The notes under the pieces: generated by a model
Told to the model about the DNA's origin: nothing
What the model saw: the letters and a program-made list of their open reading frames with translations, nothing else
Databases searched by the model: none
Position numbers and translations under genes: made by a program
In this document: in pieces, positions 1-8,382 of the stretch
Layout: every line of letters begins with the position of its first letter
How positions within the stretch are numbered: the stretch's first letter is position 1
DNA from: Flexilinea flocculi
GTDB taxonomy: Bacteria; Chloroflexota; Anaerolineae; Anaerolineales; Anaerolineaceae
DNA length: 64,000 nucleotides
Direction: 5' to 3'
Assembly (NCBI RefSeq): GCF_001192795.1
Contig: NZ_DF968180.1
Coordinates: 310,001-374,000, forward strand

Positions 1-1358
1 GCGAATCAGTTCGCGAGGCATCGATTGCAAAGGCATGGCTGCGCCCCGAAATGGCTGCTGCGGACATTGGCGGCGGGACGGGTTTTATAACTGCCGGGAT
101 AGCTCCATTAGTTCGTGAAGTTCATCTGGTTGACCAATCGTCGTCTATGATTGAAATCGCTCAACAGAAACTCTCTTCTTTCACAAATATTCGTTATCAT
201 GAGGCGGATGGAAGACAAATTCCGCTTCCGGATGGTGCTGTGGATGTAGTTTTTGCGAACATGTACTTGCATCATTGCACGGATCCTTTGCTTTCAATTC
301 AGGAAATGGTTCGTATTCTGAAACCGGGTGGCAGAATCATTATTACGGATATGGATGTCCATCCGTTTACCTGGTTGAAAGATGAAATGTCGGATGTCTG
401 GATGGGATTTCAACGCACACAGATTTATGACTGGTTTAAAGCAGCTGATCTTGTCAATATCATAATCGATTGTACCGGACAGGATTGCTGCGCTCAATCT
501 CACTGTGAAGTAATAGGGGAATCGGATCGAAATGCAAAGATCAGTATTTTTATTGCAACCGGAACACGAAGACAAATCAGACAGAAAGAAGTGAAGAATA
601 CTTATCGTGTCATTGCTGAAACACCAACGGGTTGTTGTGATTCGATTTCCTCAAATCAATGCTGTTGTACAGCGCATTCGGATATCTTTCAATCCCCTGT
701 GAATTTTTCTACCGGTTATGACCAGGAAGAAAAAGCTGCAATTCCAAGAGAATCAGAAGCGCTATCCCTGGGATGCGGAAATCCGACGGCGATGGCATCG
801 TTGAAACCCGGTGAAGTTGTTTTGGATATCGGATCAGGCGGAGGTGTCGACTCCTTCCTGGCTGCCCGAAAAGTTGGTCCGTCAGGAACGGTGATTGGTG
901 TTGATATGACACCAGCCATGCTGGAGAGAGCCAGAGCATCTGCTCAGAAAAATGGATATTCCAATGTTGAATTTCGATTCGGCCAGGCAGAATCACTGCC
1001 GGTTATTGCCAATTCTGTCGATGTAATTATTTCGAATTGTGTTATCAATTTATGCGAAGATAAAGGACAGGTTTTTCAAGAGGCCTTTCGAGTTATAAAA
1101 CCAAATGGACGGCTGGAAGTCAGTGACATGGTCAGCAGTAAGGCGCTGCCGGCACATATTCAGGCAGCGAATTGGTCCGGTTGTGTATCCGGCGCATTGC
1201 CGGAAGGTGAATACCTGGATTTAATTCGGCAAGCTGGTTTCATAGATATCAAAACTAATCGAAGTACCAGCGCGGGTTTCATAGAGGATGTGGATGTATA
1301 TTCCGTGATTGTTTCGGCAGTAAAACCGGTGAATCAGGAAAATTGCTGCTGTCAGTAA
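1..1358 (+). CDS. arsM: Arsenite methyltransferase-like protein with two SAM-methyltransferase domains (5' partial)
   Basis: The reading frame is open to the left edge (first full codon at nt 3), so the true start lies outside the window. Two class-I SAM-methyltransferase domains are visible. The first has its glycine-rich SAM loop (DIGGGTGF) at about nt 60-86; the second has [12 protein letters not shown] near nt 822-857. The second domain matches ArsM: it has LGCGNP just before the SAM loop, NCVINLC, and [10 protein letters not shown], which carry cysteines used to bind As(III). A Cys-rich linker (CC...CCC, nt ~630-672) joins the domains and the protein ends in NCCCQ. ArsM methylates arsenite to methylated arsenicals in the cytosol. 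The next gene is an ArsP-type permease, which fits export of methylarsenite. The role of the N-terminal domain is unknown; the fusion is less usual than single-domain ArsM. Confidence 0.82.
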   Translation, partial: ESVREASIAKAWLRPEMAAADIGGGTGFITAGIAPLVREVHLVDQSSSMIEIAQQKLSSFTNIRYHEADGRQIPLPDGAVDVVFANMYLHHCTDPLLSIQEMVRILKPGGRIIITDMDVHPFTWLKDEMSDVWMGFQRTQIYDWFKAADLVNIIIDCTGQDCCAQSHCEVIGESDRNAKISIFIATGTRRQIRQKEVKNTYRVIAETPTGCCDSISSNQCCCTAHSDIFQSPVNFSTGYDQEEKAAIPRESEALSLGCGNPTAMASLKPGEVVLDIGSGGGVDSFLAARKVGPSGTVIGVDMTPAMLERARASAQKNGYSNVEFRFGQAESLPVIANSVDVIISNCVINLCEDKGQVFQEAFRVIKPNGRLEVSDMVSSKALPAHIQAANWSGCVSGALPEGEYLDLIRQAGFIDIKTNRSTSAGFIEDVDVYSVIVSAVKPVNQENCCCQ

Positions 1359-1382
1359 AAAAAATATTGTTGAGGTGGTCTT

Positions 1383-2864
1383 ATGGAAATTACTACGTTT
1401 TTATTGAAATTGCTTCAGGGAGGGCTGGGAAACCTTGCTTCTTACCTGGCAGCACACGTATTGCTATGCCTGGTTCCGGCATTTTTTATTGCCGGCGCTA
1501 TGACTGCACTGATCCCGAAAGAGAGCGTAACACGCTTCTTAGGCCGCAATACGCCAAAATTTATATCTTATCCAGCTGCTGCGCTGGCTGGATCGGTTCT
1601 GGCAGTTTGTTCCTGCACAATTGTGCCCCTGTTTGCCGGTATTTATAAGAAAGGAGCTGGACTTGGTCCTGCCATTACTTTCCTGTTTTTTGCTCCGGCT
1701 GCGAACATATTGGCTTTGGTGTATACCGGCGGCGTGATTGGTCCGGATCTGGCTTTTGCCCGACTTTTCCTCTCACTCGCATTTGGAATAGGAATCGGGT
1801 TGATCATGGCACTAATCTTCAGCCGTTCCGACGTTGCGCATGACAAAGCTGCGGATGAGGGATTTGCTGGAAAACAAAATCAAGGTATGCGAAAAATTGT
1901 GGCGGCATTTTTGCTGATTTTAGTAGCTTTATTGCTTGCTGGAACGCTTAAAGTCAATCTGTTAACGGATTCTTATGCTCAGATCACGCTGCCAGTATCC
2001 GGAGTAGATCGCTTTCAGGACTTCCTATACCGATTAGTACCCTATGATGCTACGAAGGGTGAGGAAGGCATCACGGCTCAGGGTGCTTTCTTGATTGTTT
2101 TACTCATTCTCATCGGGTTATCTGCCTGGAAAGGATTTGAGAAAATCCATGAAGGCTTCAGTCGATGGACCTGGTTTACATTTATCCTGGTCGGATTGAC
2201 GCTGCTCACAGCAGCGCTGGGAGTTCAACCGCATTCTGCAGGTTTGGACATTCTCTTTACGGGAAAATTTTTCGCTGAATTATTAGCCCTGCTGGTCTTG
2301 GGATGGATTCTGCGCAAGCATCTGAGTGAAGACGAGCAGCGCAATTTTATCTGGGAATCCTGGCATTTCATGAAACAAATCTTCCCGCTGCTGATTATCG
2401 GCGTTTTCACAGTTGGTATTATTCGTGTTTTAATTAGACCGGAATGGATTGAAGCATTGGCCGGCAGTAACACATTGCTCGGGAATCTGGCTGGTGTCAT
2501 TTTTGGTGTATTTATGTACTTTCCGACATTGGTGGAAGTACCGATTGCCAATATGTTCCTTGGGCTCGGCATGCATCGCGGTCCGCTCCTGGCTTATCTG
2601 ATGGCTGACCCGGAATTGAGCTTGCAAAGTATTCTAATTACTGCGACAATTATTGGTAAATTGAAAGCCTGGGTGTATGTGTTTTGGGTAGCACTTTTTA
2701 GCACATTAGCTGGTTTAATCTATGGAGCTTGGGTGGATGGAACAAGTCTGGCTCTGCTTTTGTTATACCTTGCGATTTTCCTGGGAATATTAATCATGCT
2801 GCTGATCTGGTTTGATCGCCGTAATAAAAAACGGATCAATGCCGAGCATATTTCATCCAATTAG
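1383..2864 (+). CDS. arsP: ArsP / DUF318-family membrane permease (organoarsenical efflux candidate)
   Basis: A polytopic membrane protein of 493 aa with 8 or more hydrophobic segments. It fits the permease family that includes ArsP of Campylobacter: SVLAVCSCTIVPLFAG near residues 71-86 and FFAPAANILAL shortly after are typical. ArsP exports trivalent organoarsenicals such as methylarsenite, which is the product of the methyltransferase encoded 24 bp upstream. The ATG at 1383 follows a GAGGTGG ribosome site. A second permease half starts near residue 320 (HFMKQIFPLLIIGVF) and contains FPTLVEVPIANMFLG. Substrate is inferred from family and context; other DUF318 permeases have unknown cargo. 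Confidence 0.82.
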   Translation: MEITTFLLKLLQGGLGNLASYLAAHVLLCLVPAFFIAGAMTALIPKESVTRFLGRNTPKFISYPAAALAGSVLAVCSCTIVPLFAGIYKKGAGLGPAITFLFFAPAANILALVYTGGVIGPDLAFARLFLSLAFGIGIGLIMALIFSRSDVAHDKAADEGFAGKQNQGMRKIVAAFLLILVALLLAGTLKVNLLTDSYAQITLPVSGVDRFQDFLYRLVPYDATKGEEGITAQGAFLIVLLILIGLSAWKGFEKIHEGFSRWTWFTFILVGLTLLTAALGVQPHSAGLDILFTGKFFAELLALLVLGWILRKHLSEDEQRNFIWESWHFMKQIFPLLIIGVFTVGIIRVLIRPEWIEALAGSNTLLGNLAGVIFGVFMYFPTLVEVPIANMFLGLGMHRGPLLAYLMADPELSLQSILITATIIGKLKAWVYVFWVALFSTLAGLIYGAWVDGTSLALLLLYLAIFLGILIMLLIWFDRRNKKRINAEHISSN

Positions 2865-2880
2865 GCAGCGTTTCTTCTAA

Positions 2881-2991
2881 TGGAGTACAATAATTTTTTC
2901 CCTTAATCGTACGGCTGAGAATGTCGATAATGAAGGTCAACAAACGGTTTGGTTCTTAAAAAAACAGGGATATGAACCGAAGGAAAAATGA
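2881..2991 (+). pseudogene. Possible 3' remnant of a lost gene upstream of the CPNC thioredoxin
   Basis: Between the permease and the thioredoxin, 36 codons stay open directly after an in-frame TAA (2878-2880) and end in TGA at 2989-2991, reading ...QQTVWFLKKQGYEPKEK. There is no start codon and no family I can name. The stop overlaps an ATG at 2988 (ATGA), as if the thioredoxin gene had once been translationally coupled to it. It could also be chance. Confidence 0.25.
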
Positions 2992-3002
2992 ATGAGGTCA
3001 AA

Positions 3003-3242
3003 ATGATAACAATAAAAGTTTTAGGTTCTGGTTGCCCCAATTGTAAACGCGTTGAAGCGCTGTCACATCAGGCAGCTGATGCGTTAAAGTTGGATGTCGA
3101 AGTGATTAAGGTTACTGATTACAATCAGATTCTTGATTACAATATACTGTCTACTCCCGGGTTGGTGATTAATGAAAAAGTAGTCTGTTCAGGGCGAATC
3201 CCTTCTCTGGAAGAAATCAAGACCTGGCTGCAGAACGCCTGA
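3003..3242 (+). CDS. Small thioredoxin-fold protein, redox-active disulfide family (CPNC)
   Basis: A 79-residue single-domain thioredoxin-like protein starting MITIKVLGSGCPNCKRVE, with the CPNC redox pair near residues 10-13 and a cis-proline (STPGLVIN). It resembles the 'redox-active disulfide protein 2' group, short proteins often encoded next to DUF318 permeases. I chose ATG 3003 because GAGGT lies 4 nt upstream and family members begin right at this strand; ATG 2988 is the alternative. It probably supplies reducing power or a thiol relay for arsenical handling with the neighbouring permease. A strong terminator follows. Confidence 0.8.
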   Translation: MITIKVLGSGCPNCKRVEALSHQAADALKLDVEVIKVTDYNQILDYNILSTPGLVINEKVVCSGRIPSLEEIKTWLQNA

Positions 3243-3262
3243 AGGCAGCTTTATTGAATGGT

Positions 3263-3303
3263 AACCTGTGCATTCTCCAAAAGAAAATGCACAGGTTTTT
3301 TGT
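3263..3303 (+). terminator. Rho-independent terminator after the CPNC thioredoxin
   Basis: A perfect 12-bp stem (aacctgtgcatt 3263-3274 / aatgcacaggtt 3286-3297) with an 11-nt loop runs into a T tract. It closes the arsM-arsP-thioredoxin unit. Confidence 0.9.
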
Positions 3304-3310
3304 ATAAATT

Positions 3311-3432
3311 CACCAATTCGAAATATTGATTAACATTTCGAATCAATCGAAAAAAATGTTGTAGTATTGTTTTTGCGTGGATCGCAAAAACAATACTACA
3401 ACAAAGAATCCTTCCCAAATTTCGAATGAGTA
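3311..3432 (+). repeat. Hairpin MITE-like element, copy 1
   Basis: One of about 25 related elements. Ends are inverted repeats (caccaattcgaaatat at left, a diverged atttcgaatgag at right). The centre is a perfect 20-bp stem, 3358-3377 pairing with 3383-3402, with a 5-nt loop. Flanks tgtataaatt (3301-3310) and tgtatgaatt (3433-3442) differ at one base, like a target-site duplication. In this orientation ('+') the longer arm is at the left. Confidence 0.85.
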
Positions 3433-3514
3433 TGTATGAATTCTTTACCGTGCATATTTTTTAATCCTGCTTTCTGATATAGTATTATTTTAAAATTGGA
3501 AACAGGGGATGCTT

Positions 3515-3994
3515 ATGGACACCGATCAAAACTTGGAAAAGAAGAAAAATATCCGTACAATTCTACTGATTCTCGGCATTCTGATTTTAATTATTGCTGT
3601 TTATTTTCTGAAAACTCAAAAAAAACTTTGGGACGATACTGCTAATGACAACCCAAAAGCAGTACTTGCAGGTGAGACCGCAGAAGAACGCTACGAACGT
3701 TTAATCCAGAATGGGGAACCAATCTTTATGTTCTTTCGGTCTGACAGTTGTGAAGCCTGCCTTGAAATGAAAAAGATTGTTGACCAAATTTTTCCAGATT
3801 ATGAAGAGAAAATTGCTTTTATTGATGTAGACGCTTATGATCCGCAGAATAATTCCTTAATGAAACGAGCCCATATTCAAGCGATTCCGACGTTGTTTTT
3901 TATTGACAAGAACGGACAGGCAAGCTATGCTGTGGGCGTTATGGAAGCCGAACAATTTCAGGATCAACTGCAGCTGTTAATCGAAGCGAACTGA
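3515..3994 (+). CDS. Membrane-anchored thioredoxin-like protein (CEAC)
   Basis: A 159-residue protein with one N-terminal transmembrane anchor (about residues 14-33) and a thioredoxin fold outside the membrane. The redox pair is CEAC in FFRSDSCEACLEMKK, and IQAIPTLFFID holds the cis-proline loop. The ATG at 3515 is favoured because AGGGG (3504-3508) is well spaced; ATG 3509 sits on top of that site. The stop is followed one base later by a CcdA-type gene, so the pair is a reductant relay: CcdA moves electrons across the membrane and this protein receives them. Its place in an arsenic island suggests supply of thiols to extracytoplasmic proteins, but a general role is equally possible. Confidence 0.8.
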   Translation: MDTDQNLEKKKNIRTILLILGILILIIAVYFLKTQKKLWDDTANDNPKAVLAGETAEERYERLIQNGEPIFMFFRSDSCEACLEMKKIVDQIFPDYEEKIAFIDVDAYDPQNNSLMKRAHIQAIPTLFFIDKNGQASYAVGVMEAEQFQDQLQLLIEAN

Positions 3995-3995
3995 A

Positions 3996-4673
3996 ATGAA
4001 TATTGATCCATCTCTCTTACAACCGACATCCATTCTTGGTTACATCCTGGTCTTTCTGGGTGGAATCGTCACATCGATAGAACCTTGTAACATTGCGATG
4101 ATCCCATTAATTATGGGAATTGTCAGCGGAACGAAGAATTCCTCTCGTCTGCGATCTTTTGCTATCTCATCCTTTTTTGCCCTGGGACTGGCCGTTACCT
4201 TTACGGCAATGGGAGTAGTGGCGGCATTGGTCGGTGGATTAATTGGCGGCAATTCCCGAATATGGTATTATCTGGTCGCATTCGTCTGTTTCATCATCGG
4301 CTTTCAAATGTTTGGTCTCATTCATTTGTCTTTTCCCTCCAGTTTCGGAAATATCCGCGAAAGGATCCAGCGGAAAGGCCTCCCAGGAGCTTTGTTGTTG
4401 GGACTGGTCTCAGGGTTGGTTTCATCGCAATGCGCGACACCGGTTCTGGGCGCCATCCTGACCTATGTGATGGCACAACAGAGCGGTTTGCTATATGGAG
4501 CCATTTTATTGTTTGTTTACGCTCTCGGGAGGGGAATTCCGATCATCCTGGCAGGAACGTTTACCGGCTTTCTGAAGACATTCCGCGCTTTTGGACGCTG
4601 GGCCGGCATTGTTGAAAAAGTCGGCGGGATTATCATGATTGGCGTCGGCATTTACTTCCTGTGGATTGCCTGA
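3996..4673 (+). CDS. ccdA: CcdA-like thiol-disulfide transmembrane transporter
   Basis: A 225-residue protein with six predicted membrane helices. It has the two conserved cysteines of the DsbD/CcdA core: one in SIEPCN near residue 31 and one in SSQCATP near residue 146. CcdA transfers electrons from cytoplasmic thioredoxin to extracytoplasmic thioredoxin-like proteins; here the likely acceptor is the CEAC protein whose stop codon ends 2 nt before this start. The two are surely co-transcribed. No cytochrome c maturation genes are in the window, so a role tied to the anchored thioredoxin is more likely than c-type haem ligation. Confidence 0.85.
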   Translation: MNIDPSLLQPTSILGYILVFLGGIVTSIEPCNIAMIPLIMGIVSGTKNSSRLRSFAISSFFALGLAVTFTAMGVVAALVGGLIGGNSRIWYYLVAFVCFIIGFQMFGLIHLSFPSSFGNIRERIQRKGLPGALLLGLVSGLVSSQCATPVLGAILTYVMAQQSGLLYGAILLFVYALGRGIPIILAGTFTGFLKTFRAFGRWAGIVEKVGGIIMIGVGIYFLWIA

Positions 4674-4687
4674 AACCTGTAATCGAT

Positions 4688-4807
4688 CTGCAATTCGATA
4701 TTCAGATGAATCATTCAAATCGAGCAAAAAAATGTTTTGTGTTGCTTTTGTGGCACTATGCAAAGGCGATTGAACAAAAAAATTTCTTCCCCATTTGAAA
4801 ATTACTG
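4688..4807 (+). repeat. Hairpin MITE-like element, degraded copy 2
   Basis: Left end ctgcaattcgatat and right end catttgaaaattactg match the family ends; the central stem (about 4733-4785) is mutated and no longer pairs well. Long arm on the left. Confidence 0.6.
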
Positions 4808-4872
4808 AATTCGTAATTTCCATTGTCTTTTTGAATTTTAAAATTTCCTTCATTTCGATTAAAAATTGGATA

Positions 4873-4909
4873 TTCATAGATTGATAATTTTCTATATGAA
4901 TGATAAAAT
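4873..4909 (+). promoter_or_regulatory. acr3 promoter with inverted repeat (candidate ArsR operator)
   Basis: TTGATA (4881-4886), a 17-nt spacer and TAAAAT (4904-4909) form a good sigma-70-type promoter 57 nt before acr3. An AT-rich imperfect inverted repeat, attcatag (4873-4880) against ctatatgaat (4892-4901), overlaps the -35 box. ArsR/SmtB repressors bind such AT-rich dyads; the arsR gene lies just beyond acr3. Confidence 0.6.
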
Positions 4910-4965
4910 TTCGCATAAATACTGCGTTGTAAGGTTTTATCTTTTGTACGAAAGAGGAGAGAATA

Positions 4966-6024
4966 ATGGAAAAAGGAAAACAAAGCAAATTGTCGTTTCT
5001 TGACCGGTTTTTGACATTATGGATATTCATCGCTATGGCGATCGGCGTTCTTGCAGGGTATTTATTTCCGGGACTGGCTGATTCCATCAGTCGGATGAGC
5101 ACCGGAACCATCTCCTGGCCGATTGCGATTGGCTTGATTGTTATGATGTACCCGCCATTGGCCAAAGTAAAGTATGAAGAAATTGGGAAAGTGGCTCAAA
5201 ACAAACAGGTGTTTAAACTTTCCCTGATTCAAAACTGGATCGTCGGACCGTTGTTAATGTTCGTTCTCGCTATCCTGTTTCTTGGCGATAAACCCGGATT
5301 TGCCACCGGGCTGATCATCATCGGCCTGGCACGGTGTATTGCGATGGTTATCGTATGGAATACACTGGCAAAGGGAGACAACGAGTACTGTGCTGCGCTG
5401 GTTGCCCTGAATTCCATTTTCCAGATCCTACTTTATACCGTCTATATCTATATTTTTGTCACATTGCTGCCCAAATGGCTGGGATTGTCCTGGGGAGGAC
5501 AGGTTGTCAATGTGTCCATGCTCGAAGTAGCAAAAAGTGTGTTGATTTATCTCGGTATTCCATTCGCAGCCGGATTTATTTCCAGATTTGTTTTGATCCG
5601 TACCAAATCGAAATCCTGGTATGAAAATGTATTCATCCCTAAGATTTCGCCGCTTGCACTGATTGCACTGCTTTACACGATTATCATTATGTTTATCACA
5701 AAGGGAGAACAGATTATTCGCAATCCGATTGATGTAATCCGTATCGCCATTCCTTTGCTGATTTACTTTGCAGTCATGTTTTTTGTCAGTTTCTACATGG
5801 CATACAAAAACAAAATCAATTATGAACAGTCCGTAACACTGGCATTCACAGCTGCCAGCAATAATTTTGAACTGGCCATCGCGGTAGCTGTGGCGATTTT
5901 CGGAATCTCTTCGGATGTTGCCTTTACTGCAGTGATCGGTCCATTGATCGAAGTACCGGTCATGATCGGTCTGGTAAATGCTGCGTTGTATTTTCGGCGA
6001 AAGTACTTTCATATCGCAGGATAA
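4966..6024 (+). CDS. acr3: ACR3-family arsenite efflux permease
   Basis: A 352-residue membrane protein with about ten transmembrane helices that pumps arsenite out using the proton motive force. Family marks include [13 protein letters not shown] with the conserved cysteine near residue 123, and [20 protein letters not shown] with [13 protein letters not shown] near the C-terminus. The ATG at 4966 follows GAGGAGAG. It has its own promoter and a terminator, so it is probably monocistronic and controlled by the convergent ArsR repressor. Together with ArsM and ArsP it gives two parallel exits for arsenic: direct As(III) efflux and methylation followed by efflux. Confidence 0.93.
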   Translation: MEKGKQSKLSFLDRFLTLWIFIAMAIGVLAGYLFPGLADSISRMSTGTISWPIAIGLIVMMYPPLAKVKYEEIGKVAQNKQVFKLSLIQNWIVGPLLMFVLAILFLGDKPGFATGLIIIGLARCIAMVIVWNTLAKGDNEYCAALVALNSIFQILLYTVYIYIFVTLLPKWLGLSWGGQVVNVSMLEVAKSVLIYLGIPFAAGFISRFVLIRTKSKSWYENVFIPKISPLALIALLYTIIIMFITKGEQIIRNPIDVIRIAIPLLIYFAVMFFVSFYMAYKNKINYEQSVTLAFTAASNNFELAIAVAVAIFGISSDVAFTAVIGPLIEVPVMIGLVNAALYFRRKYFHIAG

Positions 6025-6094
6025 CAGAAATCTGACTGTAGCAGGATGCAGCGCTGTCAAAAAGCGCGATCCATAAGAAATGCAATTAACATAG

Positions 6095-6132
6095 AAGAGT
6101 CTGCCCAACCAGAAGAAGCAGACTCTTTTTTG
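6095..6132 (+). terminator. Rho-independent terminator after acr3
   Basis: A perfect 10-bp stem, aagagtctgc (6095-6104) with gcagactctt (6118-6127), is followed by a T run. Confidence 0.9.
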
Positions 6133-6169
6133 TTTTAGCTCTTTGCTCTCAAATAAATCAGGCTGGTGA

Positions 6170-6292
6170 CAGCAATTCGAAAAATGGAGAGGATTCAATA
6201 ATGTTGTGATGTTTTTGCGCTTCGCGCAAAAACATCACAACATCAAGTTTTTCCCGATTGATTCGAACTGCAAGTCTATTTTCGAATTACTG
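6170..6292 (-). repeat. Hairpin MITE-like element, copy 3, with perfect 9-bp flanking duplication
   Basis: The best-preserved copy (123 bp). It starts cagcaattcgaaaa and ends ttttcgaattactg. A perfect 20-bp stem, 6201-6220 with 6224-6243, has the loop ttc. The direct repeat ggctggtga lies immediately outside both ends (6161-6169 and 6293-6301), as expected for a 9-bp target-site duplication. Long arm on the right, hence '-'. Confidence 0.93.
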
Positions 6293-6329
6293 GGCTGGTG
6301 ATTTGAAATCTGAAAAAGTCTTTTAAAAC

Positions 6330-6473
6330 CTGAATTTCTCACCTTTTGAAAAAAGAAAGTCCAATTTTACGCTTAAATTTGGTGAATTCAAAACACTAAT
6401 TCGAAATACTCAGGGGAACGCACATGGTAAATTGTCATCGCGAGGAGGGCATCAGCCCGACGAAGCAATCTTA
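6330..6473 (+). repeat. Second dispersed repeat family, copy A
   Basis: About 144 bp closely matching 29463-29602. It begins ctgaatttctcac, contains ccaattttacgct and caggggaacgcacatgg, and ends with gtcatcgcgaggagggc and cgacgaagcaatctta. The last part resembles the GTCATTGCGAGGAG...GAAGCAATCT short repeats seen across many bacterial genomes. It is unrelated to the hairpin elements. Confidence 0.85.
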
Positions 6474-6787
6474 TCTCACATGATAGAGGATCGCTATTAA
6501 ACGGACATGAACTCATGATCTTACACCACCGATCAGTTAGCTTGAGTGACGAAAGAAAAGATCAGATGTCTGATTCCCCCGATTGCAATAACAACGGAAG
6601 TTGATATATCCTTTTCAGTCATTCCTCATACGGTGATGAGGAAGATCTCAAACGCCAACACATCGATCCTACCCTCTCAAGCAATAGCTTTTTCTCCACC
6701 GATTCGAACTATGGGAAAAATTCTATATTGCCAGCGTAAATCAGACTTCGAAAGAAACAGGATATGAACTATCACCCAATCCGATCA
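6474..6787. other. Spacer with no recognisable gene between repeat and arsR
   Basis: I see no conserved protein, RNA or strong signal in these 314 bases. Short open frames exist on both strands but have neither a ribosome site nor family resemblance. It may hold the decayed remains of another gene of the arsenic island. Confidence 0.4.
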
Positions 6788-7087
6788 TCAGCACTCGCTA
6801 TCACTGTTGGTACAGATGATTGCATTCAGAAAATTTTTAAAATCATGGATACAATCCGTATTCAATGAATAGTGCATCCATTTTCCTTCTTTTCGAGCAC
6901 GGACAACACCTGCATCGCACAACACTTTCATGTCATGGGAAAGTGTAGGCTGCGTAATCTGAAACTCTTCCAAAATCTTGCAGGCACATAATTCACTGTT
7001 GGAGATCATCGTGATTATCTTCAGTCTTTTGGGATCAGCTATTGCTTTCAGTATTTTTGATTTTTCAATATAGATCTCTTCAATCAT
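6788..7087 (-). CDS. arsR: ArsR/SmtB-family metalloregulator
   Basis: A 99-residue winged-helix repressor. The metal-binding motif ELCACKILEE (Cys34, Cys36) sits at the start of the recognition region, matching the ELCxC motif of arsenite-sensing ArsR proteins. TQPTLSHDMKVLCDAGVVRARKEGKWMHY follows as recognition helix and wing, interrupted by no gaps. AAGGAAG precedes the ATG. It converges on acr3 and would release DNA on binding As(III) or Sb(III), derepressing the island. The DNA in front of acr3 has a matching dyad. Confidence 0.9.
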   Translation of the reverse strand: MIEEIYIEKSKILKAIADPKRLKIITMISNSELCACKILEEFQITQPTLSHDMKVLCDAGVVRARKEGKWMHYSLNTDCIHDFKNFLNAIICTNSDSEC

Positions 7088-7144
7088 TTCTTCCTTTTTA
7101 TGAAGCTTCTGTTTATTCCCATTTTCGATTAATTGTTCGTATTA

Positions 7145-7233
7145 CGGCAATTCGAAATTTATATCATCCTTTCGAATTAAGAGCATAACTTTCTCTTTTT
7201 GTTCAAAAGGTTGTACCAATTTTCGAAATACTG
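7145..7233. repeat. Short derivative of the hairpin element family
   Basis: About 89 bp with the family ends only: cggcaattcgaaattt at left and attttcgaaatactg at right. The central hairpin is absent; the interior (atcatcctttcgaattaa) resembles that of the short copy at 61706-61774. It separates arsR from the divergent transporter gene. Confidence 0.6.
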
Positions 7234-7335
7234 TTTACGTCATGATCAAGTGATCGTTGATCATGAAGATGATTATAATTTGACTCACTCTTTTTGTCGG
7301 GACATCCATTTCTCGTATGTCTTTAAGGACTTTTC

Positions 7336-8208
7336 ATGAAGATAAAAAACAATTATCACATCTTTGCAATTATAGCAATTCTTGGCTGGACATTGGCATA
7401 TGTTTATACCAAACTTTCTTTGAAATACTATTCTCCCATGTCCGTAGGATTTTTGCGATACTTCATTGCTTCCATCATTCTGGCGGCTTTCCTGATTATC
7501 GGGAAAGTCAGACCTCCGCAAAAAAAAGATTTCTTGTGGTTCCTTGCATCAGCCACCTCCGGTTTTTCGTTGTACATGATCGTCTTTAATATCGGAATGT
7601 TACAGGTAACTGCAGCTACCAGCAGTATCGTCATTGCTACCGCCCCAATTTTTACTGCGTTACTTGCCTGGATTGTACTGAAAGAAAAATTGAAGACTTA
7701 CCAGTGGATTGCAGTATTTCTGGAGTTCGCCGGTATCGTGATTCTCACGTTAATTGGAGACCGTTTTTCTTCTAATACTGGTGTACTGCTGCTGCTTTCC
7801 TGTGCGATCATGCTGGCTATCTACAATCTGCTTCAGAAAAAATTGACAAAAACATATTCGGCATTGCAGATCACTGCCTACAGCATTCTGATCGCAACAG
7901 TGATGTTGTCCATTTTCTCTAAGCAGGCATTTCGCGAGTTGAAGGCTGCTCCGCCTGATCAAATTTTCAATATTTTCGTTCTGGGAATCATTCCCAGCGC
8001 AATTGCTTATGTCTGTTGGACAAAGGCGATTGCATTGGCGCCAAAGACATCCCAGGCGACCATCTATATGTTCTTTGTTCCGCTTTGTACAGCCATTGCC
8101 GGAATTCTGATTGCCGGAGAAAACTTGGATCTTTCCACCATTTTTGGCGGAACTGTGATTCTGTCGGGTATGCTGTTATTCAATCGAGAGGCTTTTTCAA
8201 AAAGTTAA
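7336..8208 (+). CDS. DMT-superfamily (EamA) exporter
   Basis: A 290-residue inner-membrane protein with ten predicted helices arranged as two EamA repeats (about residues 8-135 and 150-285). The first repeat ends ATAPIFTALLAWIVLKEKLK, and the second has GIIPSAIAYVCWTKAIAL and MFFVPLCTAIAGIL, both typical of drug/metabolite exporters. Members move amino acids, nucleosides or drugs; nothing here shows the substrate. AAGGA lies 8 nt before the ATG. It stands alone, with a hairpin element directly downstream. Confidence 0.85.
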   Translation: MKIKNNYHIFAIIAILGWTLAYVYTKLSLKYYSPMSVGFLRYFIASIILAAFLIIGKVRPPQKKDFLWFLASATSGFSLYMIVFNIGMLQVTAATSSIVIATAPIFTALLAWIVLKEKLKTYQWIAVFLEFAGIVILTLIGDRFSSNTGVLLLLSCAIMLAIYNLLQKKLTKTYSALQITAYSILIATVMLSIFSKQAFRELKAAPPDQIFNIFVLGIIPSAIAYVCWTKAIALAPKTSQATIYMFFVPLCTAIAGILIAGENLDLSTIFGGTVILSGMLLFNREAFSKS

Positions 8209-8256
8209 TTTTTTGATTCTCGTCTTATGCAGAGAAGAGCGTTTGATTCTTTATGG

Positions 8257-8379
8257 CTGCAATTCGAAACAGGGAAAGAAATACTTGTTGATGTGTTATT
8301 TCTGCGCGAAGCACAAAAACAACACATCAATAAGATTCCCCTTTTTTCTCACAATGCTTTCCCACATTTCAAATGATTG
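8257..8379 (-). repeat. Hairpin MITE-like element, copy 4, at the addA stop codon
   Basis: Starts ctgcaattcgaaac, ends atttcaaatgattg; imperfect stem within 8284-8334. Flanks tctttatgg (8248-8256) and actttatgg (8380-8388) match at 8 of 9 bases. The right-hand flank contains the addA stop codon (8383-8385), so the element landed on the very end of that gene. Confidence 0.85.
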
Positions 8380-8382
8380 ACT

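Noticed and set aside
6546-6767. 73-codon open frame on the plus strand
   Set aside because: No ribosome site, no family resemblance, and low-complexity residue use; it lies in a repeat-rich spacer.
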